Shown here: positions 7,483-13,283 of the stretch, piece after piece | Layout: every line of letters starts with the position of its first letter | How positions within the stretch are numbered: the stretch's first letter is position 1 | Assembly: GCA_934446465.1 (NCBI GenBank) | Contig: CAKSEF010000009.1 | Location: forward strand, 1 to 40,926 | Direction of reading: 5' to 3' | DNA: 40,926 nt | Origin: an uncultured Oscillospiraceae bacterium | GTDB taxonomy: Bacteria > Bacillota > Clostridia > Oscillospirales > JAAYXM01 | The notes under the pieces: generated by a model | What the model was told of the DNA's origin: nothing | Databases searched by the model: none | Seen by the model: only the letters and a program-made list of their open reading frames with translations | Program-made: the position numbers and the translations under genes

Positions 7483-10148
7483 CTGATTATTATAAATCAT
7501 CCGCCGAAGAAACGCTGCGGGAGCTGCAAACCGGCCCAACGGGATTAACCACCCAACAGGCGCAGGCCCGTCAGGAAAAATACGGGATAAATAAATTAAA
7601 GGAAGCGGAAAAACCGGGCTTTCTGAAACGCTTTTTTCTCCAGCTCAAGGATCCGATGCTGCTGATTTTGCTGGCTGCCGCCGCCGTCAGCGCTCTAACC
7701 GGGATGCTCTCGGGTGAGAGCGAATGGGCGGAAACGATCATCATTCTGGTCGTCGTCCTGCTCAACGCCCTCCTTGGCGTGATCCAGGAGCAAATGGCCG
7801 AAGCGGCGATCGAGGCGCTGCAAAGCATGACGGCTGCCACCTGTAAGGTCTTGCGCGATGGTAAACCGGTCGTTCTGCATTCGGACGTCCTTGTCCCCGG
7901 CGATGTCGTTTTGCTGGAAGCCGGCGACGCCGTCCCGGCCGACGGACGGATTCTGGAAAGCGCCTCCCTAAAAATCGAGGAAGCCGCCCTCACCGGAGAA
8001 TCCGTGCCGGTCAATAAGGTGCTGGAAGCACTCGGAGCCCCGCAGGAGCAGGCGGATATACCGCTCGGCGACCGGAAAAATATGTGCTATATGGGCTCTA
8101 CTGTCGTCTACGGGCGCGGTAAAGCCGTCATCACCGCAACCGGGATGGCTACCGAAATGGGCAAGATCGCTGACGTGATTTCCGCCGCTAAAGAGGAGCA
8201 AACTCCCTTGCAGAAAAAGCTGGATGAGCTCGGCGGGCTTCTCTCTAAAATGGTTCTCGGAATCTGCGTGTTCATCTTCTTCTTCAACCTTTTTATGGCG
8301 CGAGGCGAACTGGCCGCAGGCGGTCATGCCCTTGAAGTCATATTAAAAACCTTTATGGTGGCCGTGTCGTTGGCCGTCGCCGCCATCCCGGAGGGTCTGG
8401 CAACGGTAGTCACCGTTGTCCTCTCGATCGGGGTCACGAAAATGGCAAAGGAAAATGCCGTCATCCGCCGGCTGACCGCCGTGGAGACCCTTGGCTGCAC
8501 CCAGGTCATCTGCTCCGATAAGACCGGTACCCTCACCCAAAATAAAATGACGGTCGTGGAGCATGTCGGAGAGAAAGCCCTTGTCGCCTCGGCTATGGCC
8601 CTGTGCTCCGACGCTTTCCTGAACAGTGAAAACAAAGCCGAAGGTGAGCCCACCGAATGCGCCCTGGTGAATTTCGCCTGTGACGCCGGTTTGAAAAAGC
8701 AGGAGCTGGAAGCGCGGCAGCCGCGCGTGGGCGAGGCCCCCTTTGATTCCGGGCGGAAAATGATGTCCACCATCCACCGCGCCGAGAAAGGATTCGTGCA
8801 GTATACCAAAGGAGCGCCCGACGTCGTGATCGCCCGCTGCGCAAGCTATCTGGAAAACGGGAAAGCACTTCCCATGACCGATGAGAAACGTCAGGAGCTC
8901 TTAACGGCCAATAAAAACATGGCCGACCGGGCGCTGCGCGTTTTGGCTGTCGCCCGGCGGGACTGGGAAGAAAAACCGGCGGAAAACACCCCGGAAGCTC
9001 TGGAACAGAATCTCACCTTCCTCGGCCTTACAGGGATGATCGACCCGGTGCGTCCGGAAGTCAAGGCCGCCATCGAAGAATGCCGCCATGCGGGGATCCG
9101 CGCCGTGATGATCACCGGCGATCATAAAGATACCGCCGTCGCCATCGCCAAGGAATTGGGGATCCTTGCAGATGCTTCCCGGGCAATCACAGGTACCGAG
9201 ATGGACTCGCTTTCCGACGAGCAGCTTTTGCAAAAGGTACGGGAAACGAGCGTTTACGCCCGAGTGCAGCCCGAGCATAAAACCCGGATTGTAAACGCAT
9301 GGAAATCCCTCGGCGCCGTGACCGCTATGACGGGCGACGGTGTCAACGACGCGCCCTCCATAAAATCCGCCGATATCGGAATCGGAATGGGAATTACGGG
9401 AACCGACGTCACAAAGAATGTTGCCGATATGGTTTTGGCGGATGATAATTTTGCCACGATCGTGCTCGCTGTCAAGGAAGGCCGCCGCATCTATGAGAAT
9501 ATTCGAAAAGCCATACAGTTTCTGCTCGCTTCCAATATGAGTGAGGTTCTGGGCGTTTTCGCCGCAGCAATGCTGGGCTTTACCCTGTTAAATCCCGTGC
9601 ATCTTCTGTTTATCAATTTGATCACGGATTGCTTCCCCGCGCTGGCGCTCGGCATGGAAAAAGCCGAGCCGAACAGTATGCGCCGCCCGCCCCGGAGCGC
9701 CAAAGAGGGATTTTTCTCCGGCGGCTTGCTTGTGGATATTCTCTATCAGGGAATTCTGGTCAGCGCGTTGACAATAATCTCCTATCTCATCGGTCATTTC
9801 TTTGAAAGCGGGGTCTTCTCGCTGCCCGTAGACGCGTCCCGGCATGGGATGACGATGGCGTTTCTGACCATGTCCATGTGCGAGATATTCCATTCCTTCA
9901 ACCTCCGTTCGCAAAGAAAATCCGTTTTCAGCCTGCGGGGGCAGAACAAGGTTTTGTGGGCCGCCATGATCGGCTCGCTGATCCTGACGACCGCTTTGCT
10001 CGAGATCCCGTTTCTGGCAAATGCCTTCGGCTTCACCCCGGTCGGCTGGACAGAATATGGAATCGCCCTCGGCCTGGCTTTTTTGGTGATTCCCGTTGTG
10101 GAGGTTGTTAAGCTCATACAGAGAAGACACGCAGGCCAAGCGATCTAA
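7479..10148 (+). CDS. P-type Ca2+-transporting ATPase (type IIA)
   Basis: This is an 889-residue membrane cation pump. It has the N-terminal cation-ATPase domain, the actuator loop TGES at 172-175, the M4 motif AIPEGLATVV, phosphorylated Asp347 in SDKTGTLTQNKM, the nucleotide-binding KGAPD, and the hinge GDGVNDAP at about 619-626. The M6 segment INLITDCFPALALGMEKAEP fits bacterial SERCA/PMR1-like calcium pumps. The Mg2+ importer MgtA family has a different M4 (PEMLP) and is unlikely. The PEGLA here replaces the more usual PEGLP. The gene starts in an ATGA overlap with the CNNM gene but is visibly richer in G+C, especially at third positions, than the genes before it, suggesting a different origin. 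Calcium export is inferred from family. Confidence 0.92.
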   Translation: MTDYYKSSAEETLRELQTGPTGLTTQQAQARQEKYGINKLKEAEKPGFLKRFFLQLKDPMLLILLAAAAVSALTGMLSGESEWAETIIILVVVLLNALLGVIQEQMAEAAIEALQSMTAATCKVLRDGKPVVLHSDVLVPGDVVLLEAGDAVPADGRILESASLKIEEAALTGESVPVNKVLEALGAPQEQADIPLGDRKNMCYMGSTVVYGRGKAVITATGMATEMGKIADVISAAKEEQTPLQKKLDELGGLLSKMVLGICVFIFFFNLFMARGELAAGGHALEVILKTFMVAVSLAVAAIPEGLATVVTVVLSIGVTKMAKENAVIRRLTAVETLGCTQVICSDKTGTLTQNKMTVVEHVGEKALVASAMALCSDAFLNSENKAEGEPTECALVNFACDAGLKKQELEARQPRVGEAPFDSGRKMMSTIHRAEKGFVQYTKGAPDVVIARCASYLENGKALPMTDEKRQELLTANKNMADRALRVLAVARRDWEEKPAENTPEALEQNLTFLGLTGMIDPVRPEVKAAIEECRHAGIRAVMITGDHKDTAVAIAKELGILADASRAITGTEMDSLSDEQLLQKVRETSVYARVQPEHKTRIVNAWKSLGAVTAMTGDGVNDAPSIKSADIGIGMGITGTDVTKNVADMVLADDNFATIVLAVKEGRRIYENIRKAIQFLLASNMSEVLGVFAAAMLGFTLLNPVHLLFINLITDCFPALALGMEKAEPNSMRRPPRSAKEGFFSGGLLVDILYQGILVSALTIISYLIGHFFESGVFSLPVDASRHGMTMAFLTMSMCEIFHSFNLRSQRKSVFSLRGQNKVLWAAMIGSLILTTALLEIPFLANAFGFTPVGWTEYGIALGLAFLVIPVVEVVKLIQRRHAGQAI

Positions 10149-10183
10149 GAAACTTCAAAACTATCTTTAACCTTTTTACAAAA

Positions 10184-10220
10184 GCAACCCGCAACGGATC
10201 GACCAATCGTTGCGGGTTGC
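10184..10220. terminator. Perfect 13-bp hairpin after the ATPase gene
   Basis: GCAACCCGCAACG (10184-10196) and its exact reverse complement (10208-10220) enclose an 11-nt loop. It lies 36 bp after the ATPase stop and 3 bp from the end of the convergent tnpV remnant. No long T run follows on the + strand, and only CTTTT follows on the - strand, so it is a weak or imperfect intrinsic terminator. Confidence 0.5.
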
Positions 10221-10222
10221 CT

Positions 10223-10608
10223 TCAATGCGCGTATATGAGATCATTATTTACGATTTCTGTAGCTTGATTTCTTATGTTGTTCATTTTTCTTACCCATTC
10301 TGTCTGATCAATAGCCTTCATCCGTTCTGTGATATCCTCTGATGCTGCCATTTGCCTTGTAGGCCGTTCAAACATTTCCTCAGCCTGCCTATCAATATCC
10401 GCAAGATAGTTGTTCGGTTTACCGCTTGTTGGCAGATTGGCATAGTGTACTTTGCGGTGATTTTTCAGATAGCGAAGATGTCGCTGTCCCCATATCCCGA
10501 TTGGCTTCTGTTCTTCCTCCCCGGCTCATTATCTCCGGCGATGAGGTAATAATTACATATCAACTCATATTTAAGCCCTGTGCGTTCGTCTGTAATGTAC
10601 TTTTCCAT
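10223..10608 (-). pseudogene. tnpV: Frameshifted tnpV (transposon-encoded TnpV family) remnant
   Basis: Reading on the - strand from ATG 10608 (GAGGA upstream) gives MEKYITDERTGLKYELICNY and then YLIAGDNEPG. Near 10520-10530 the frame must shift by one base to continue as QKPIGIWGQRHLRYLKNH, ADIDRQAEEMFERP, TERMKAIDQTEWVRKMNN and IRNQATEIVNNDLIYAH before TGA at 10223-10225. GIWGQRHLRYLKNH...YLADID is the hallmark I recognise of TnpV, a small protein of unknown biochemical role found on many Clostridia transposons and integrative elements. The unshifted frame stops early. It is the clearest mobile-element mark on the right side of the ion island. Confidence 0.75.
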
Positions 10609-10756
10609 ATTCGAGTCCTCCGTTCTTTAACCTTGATTTTTTGATTTTGGCGTTTGCCACTTTAACAAGCACCTCATCCACGGCATCAGTGTATCTGCTC
10701 TCCGATATAAGCCGCCATTCCTCCTTTGTAAGCGCAAGGTAATACTTTTGCTTCAT
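10571..10756 (-). CDS. Small mobile-element ORF upstream of tnpV, probably shortened
   Basis: This is a 61-residue ORF beginning MKQKYYLALTKEEWRLI and continuing SRYTDAVDEVLVKVANAKIKK. A very good ribosome site (AAAGGAGGT, 7 nt before the ATG) precedes it. It overlaps the start of the tnpV remnant by 38 bp. From memory, relatives that accompany tnpV read LALTxEExRLI...GRYTDAVDEVLxKV with about 15 more residues between the two parts. This copy therefore seems to have lost an internal segment, and its last 20 residues may come from a second shift after KIKK. Function unknown. It could still be translated. Confidence 0.5.
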   Translation of the reverse strand: MKQKYYLALTKEEWRLISESRYTDAVDEVLVKVANAKIKKSRLKNGGLEYGKVHYRRTHRA

Positions 10757-11136
10757 CAGTTAGACCTCCTTTGATTTCTGCTCTTATAGTGACGGAGAAC
10801 ACAGAAATAATCGAATGTGCGGATAAGGAAGAGTGTCAAATGATTTTCGCTTGGCATTCTTGATTTTTTTCGAGAAAGCGAGGATTGCATAAGAGAAGCA
10901 AAGGGTTTTAAGGATTTTTTGCAAGGAGACCTGCCAACGAATTTTTTGGCATCCTTCATTTAATAAATCCGAAAAACTGCCGTTCCAACTCCCCATATAA
11001 TAAAATCACCGAGAAATGCTTTTTGCTTCTCTCGGTGATTTTTTTGCCTTTGCTGCGCCTGAAAACTGTTTTGTTCAATACTTCGTTATCAGTCCGTGGC
11101 ATTCGCCGCCGTGTTTTTTGTTGCAAAAATCATTTA
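10757..11136. other. Gene-poor junction between the mobile island and the dcw cluster
   Basis: No convincing gene is seen here. Short ORFs on the - strand (10756-10959 and 10784-10996) have no ribosome site and read as low-complexity basic peptides. The stretch contains the bidirectional terminator at 11002-11045. It probably marks the right end of the mobile insertion and the edge of the ancestral chromosome, but no direct repeat or attachment site was recognised. Confidence 0.4.
11002..11045. terminator. Strong bidirectional intrinsic terminator
   Basis: The inverted repeat AAAATCACCGAGA (11002-11014) and TCTCGGTGATTTT (11030-11042) forms a 13-bp stem with a 15-nt loop. It is followed by T residues to 11045 on the + strand and has an A run on the left, so it works in both directions. 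It insulates the mraZ promoter from upstream transcription. Confidence 0.8.
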
Positions 11137-11151
11137 CCACTTTCCACCACT
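11137..11151 (-). promoter_or_regulatory. Inverted MraZ-type repeat upstream of the mraZ promoter
   Basis: On the - strand this reads AGTGGTGGAAAGTGG, two AGTGG units with a 10-bp period. It differs at only two positions from AGTGGAGAAAAGTGG at 11284-11298, downstream of the mraZ promoter. Its orientation is opposite and it lies about 147 bp away. It may be a second MraZ operator or a relic of a divergent promoter. Confidence 0.45.
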
Positions 11152-11245
11152 GTAATTTCCGCAATATAAAAATATAAATGTGCATTAAGTTACAATATGA
11201 ATACAAATTGAACCGAGTTTTTGTAAAAAAATATTAAAAAACCTA

Positions 11246-11274
11246 TTGATTTTTTTCGCGTCTGCATTTATAAT
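11246..11274 (+). promoter_or_regulatory. mraZ/dcw-cluster promoter
   Basis: TTGATT (11246-11251), a 17-bp spacer and TATAAT (11269-11274) form a near-consensus housekeeping promoter. It is preceded by an A/T-rich stretch that could act as an UP element. The start of transcription would fall near 11280, just before the MraZ-type repeats, with mraZ translation starting at 11322. Confidence 0.85.
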
Positions 11275-11283
11275 ATAAACATG

Positions 11284-11311
11284 AGTGGAGAAAAGTGGGT
11301 AATTTGTGAGG
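11284..11311 (+). promoter_or_regulatory. MraZ operator repeats in the mraZ leader
   Basis: Three spaced units, AGTGG (11284), AGTGG (11294) and TGTGAGG (11305), repeat every 10-11 bp. MraZ proteins bind direct repeats of TGGG/AAGTGG-type units with this period upstream of their own gene. The repeats sit immediately downstream of the transcription start and overlap the region before the AGGAGG ribosome site (11309-11314), well placed for self-repression. Confidence 0.65.
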
Positions 11312-11321
11312 AGGTGAAGCT

Positions 11322-11732
11322 GTGAGAGGCGAATACAGGCATACGATGGATGAAAAGGGCCGCCTTTTTGTTCCGTCCGCTTTCAGAAACAGACTCGGGT
11401 GCAGCTTCATACTTACAAAGGGGCTCGACGGAGCTCTCGCACTTTATCCGTCTGACGAATGGAACTCGTTCGTCGAAAAAATCCAATCTCTCCCGACTAA
11501 GGACGCGAGAAAACTGAAACTCTTTTTTGTCGCTCCGTCAAAGGACGCAGAGCCTGACGCCCAGGGGAGAATACTTGTCCCCACTGCGCTTCGTGAGTAT
11601 GCAAACCTTTCAAAAAACCTCGTAACGGTCGGAATGGTAGACCACGTTGAAATTTGGGATGAGGATAATTGGAATGCACAGAACCTGACATCCGATGAAA
11701 TTCTCGATGTTATGGACAAGGCGGGAATATAA
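11322..11732 (+). CDS. mraZ: MraZ transcriptional regulator
   Basis: This is a 136-residue DNA-binding regulator of the dcw cluster and its usual first gene. Two SpoVT/AbrB-like half-domains are seen, each with the family's DxxxR-type core: MDEKGRLFVPSAFRNRLG near the N-terminus and PDAQGRILVPTALREYANL in the second half. MraZ forms ring-shaped oligomers and represses its own operon in several bacteria. The start is GTG 11322, seven bases after AGGAGG, giving the canonical MRGEYRHTMDEKGR start. The rsmH gene follows after 1 bp. The repeats at 11284-11311 are its probable binding sites. Confidence 0.95.
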   Translation: MRGEYRHTMDEKGRLFVPSAFRNRLGCSFILTKGLDGALALYPSDEWNSFVEKIQSLPTKDARKLKLFFVAPSKDAEPDAQGRILVPTALREYANLSKNLVTVGMVDHVEIWDEDNWNAQNLTSDEILDVMDKAGI

Positions 11733-11733
11733 A

Positions 11734-12654
11734 ATGGAAAACTTCCATTTCCCCGTAATGCTTTCGGAGTGCATTGAAGCACTCGCCATAAAGCCGGACG
11801 GGCTGTATATAGACGGGACCTTCGGCCGGGGCGGTCATTCGGGCGAGATACTCAAAAGGCTCGGACCAAACGGACGCTTAATCTGCGTTGACCGCGACAT
11901 AAGCGCGATAGAATATGGAAAAGAGAATTTTAAGGGATGTGAAAATGTAAGTTTTCTAAAAGGCGAGTTTTGCGATATTCCGGATATGATTTCTCAAAAA
12001 GCAGACGGGATTCTGCTTGATTTGGGAGTTTCGTCCCCGCAGCTTGACGAGGCATCGAGAGGTTTTTCGTATATGGCGGACGGCCCGCTCGATATGCGAA
12101 TGGACAGAGATTCAAGCCTTTCGGCGCGGGATATAGTCAATAAATACAGCTTTGATGAGATTAAGCGTATCCTCTTTGAATACGGAGAGGAAAGATACAG
12201 CGCAAAGATAGCCGCGGCGATAGTGAAAAGCCGTGAAAAGAAGGAAATAGAAACGACGCTTGAGCTTGTGGACATTATAAAGTCCGCGATGCCGGCCTCC
12301 GCACTCCGTGAGAAACAGCACCCCGCAAAGCGGAGCTTCCAGGGGCTGAGAATTGCAGTCAATGATGAAATGGGCGAGATTGAAAGACTGCTCGGAAAAC
12401 TTCCTGATATACTTGCTCCGCACGGACGCTCGGCGATTATAACGTTTCATTCGCTTGAGGACAGAATAGTAAAGCACGCATATAAAAAAGCGGAAAAACC
12501 GTGTACGTGCCCAAGCTCAATTCCCGTCTGCGTGTGCGGGAAAAAGCCCACTATGAGAATTATAACGAATAAACCGATACTGCCGACGGCGGAGGAAACA
12601 AAAGAGAATCCGCGTTCAAGGTCGGCTAAGCTTCGAGTAGCCGAAAAAATATAA
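11734..12654 (+). CDS. rsmH: 16S rRNA (cytosine(1402)-N4)-methyltransferase RsmH
   Basis: This 306-residue S-adenosylmethionine-dependent enzyme methylates N4 of C1402 in 16S rRNA at the ribosomal P site. The MraW family features are clear: FPVMLSE at the start, the SAM-binding motif YIDGTFGRGGHSGEIL, LLDLGVSSPQLDEASRGFS, the inserted helical domain with RIAVNDEM, and ITFHSLEDRIVK near the C-terminus. A short cysteine-rich segment, CTCPSSIPVCVCG, is typical of Clostridia versions. The start ATG 11734 (MENFHFPVM) is one base after the mraZ stop. A longer in-frame opening upstream lies inside mraZ and is rejected. Confidence 0.95.
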   Translation: MENFHFPVMLSECIEALAIKPDGLYIDGTFGRGGHSGEILKRLGPNGRLICVDRDISAIEYGKENFKGCENVSFLKGEFCDIPDMISQKADGILLDLGVSSPQLDEASRGFSYMADGPLDMRMDRDSSLSARDIVNKYSFDEIKRILFEYGEERYSAKIAAAIVKSREKKEIETTLELVDIIKSAMPASALREKQHPAKRSFQGLRIAVNDEMGEIERLLGKLPDILAPHGRSAIITFHSLEDRIVKHAYKKAEKPCTCPSSIPVCVCGKKPTMRIITNKPILPTAEETKENPRSRSAKLRVAEKI

Positions 12655-12668
12655 AGGATGGAGAAAAA

Positions 12669-13181
12669 ATGCAAGCTGTTGCCGAAAAGAGAGTAGCCTA
12701 CGATTTGTCGCGATTCGACAGAAGAATGATTGTAAGGGAGCAAATTGAAAAAGAGCGTACAGCGCAGAAAGCAAAAACAAAAACGGTGGCAAAGAAAAAA
12801 AGCAAGCATATTGTATCTCCGTTTTCGGTTTTCTGTTCGGTTGTCGTTTTCGTGATGCTGACGGCGATGCTTTTCAGCTATGTCGGGCTTACGGAAGCTT
12901 CGGACATCAACAGGAAAAAGAAAAATGAGCTTGAGTCGCTTCGTGAAGAAGTGCAGATGCTTGAAATCAGCAAGAACCAGCGCATGGGCTCGCTTAAAGT
13001 GCGCGATTATGCCGTTAATAACCTCGGAATGAGCAAGATTGACAAGTCGCAGATAACGTATGTTACAACATCGGGCGGGGACAGATTTGAGACATGCGGC
13101 AATAATAAGGAAGAAACGGGCGCGGGTCTTATAGCCGGGCTTGCAAAGGGCTTTTCCTCAATTATTGAGTATATAAACTGA
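12669..13181 (+). CDS. ftsL: FtsL-like division protein
   Basis: This is a 170-residue bitopic protein at the ftsL position, between rsmH and the transpeptidase gene. It has a basic cytoplasmic N-terminus (about 1-52), one transmembrane segment (about 53-77, VFCSVVVFVMLTAMLFSYV) and then an extracellular coiled coil (NRKKKNELESLREEVQMLEI). These are the hallmarks of FtsL/DivIC, which form a complex with FtsQ (DivIB) and activate the FtsW-PBP pair. FtsL sequences diverge strongly, so position and topology carry the call. After the coiled coil there is a YAVNNLGMSKID segment also usual in the family, and a tail of about 40 residues. Confidence 0.85.
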   Translation: MQAVAEKRVAYDLSRFDRRMIVREQIEKERTAQKAKTKTVAKKKSKHIVSPFSVFCSVVVFVMLTAMLFSYVGLTEASDINRKKKNELESLREEVQMLEISKNQRMGSLKVRDYAVNNLGMSKIDKSQITYVTTSGGDRFETCGNNKEETGAGLIAGLAKGFSSIIEYIN

Positions 13182-13188
13182 CGGAATA

Positions 13189-13217
13189 TTGAACCTCTTG
13201 CGATAATAGATTATAGA
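13189..13217 (+). promoter_or_regulatory. Possible internal promoter before the PBP gene
   Basis: TTGAAC (13189-13194), a 17-bp spacer and TATAGA (13212-13217) lie in the 102-bp gap after ftsL, one of the larger gaps within the cluster. An overlapping GAATATT...AATAGATT pair loosely resembles a sporulation sigma-E promoter, of interest because spoVD genes are sigma-E controlled in Bacillus. A 6-bp GCGGAG/CTCCGC hairpin (13231-13257) follows before the start codon. Confidence 0.4.
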
Positions 13218-13283
13218 CAGAGGATTACAGGCGGAGTTTGTCGAGAACATTCTCCGCATTGTTAATATACTTGGGGTGATTTT

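Noticed and set aside
7479..10148. Assignment of the P-type ATPase as an Mg2+ importer (MgtA)
   Set aside because: The M4 motif is PEGLA and the M6 segment is Ca2+-ATPase-like, whereas MgtA proteins carry PEMLP. The magnesium link in this operon comes only from the CNNM gene.
10756..10996. Two small - strand ORFs (67 and 70 codons)
   Set aside because: Neither has a ribosome site, they overlap each other in different frames, and the sequences show no recognisable domain.
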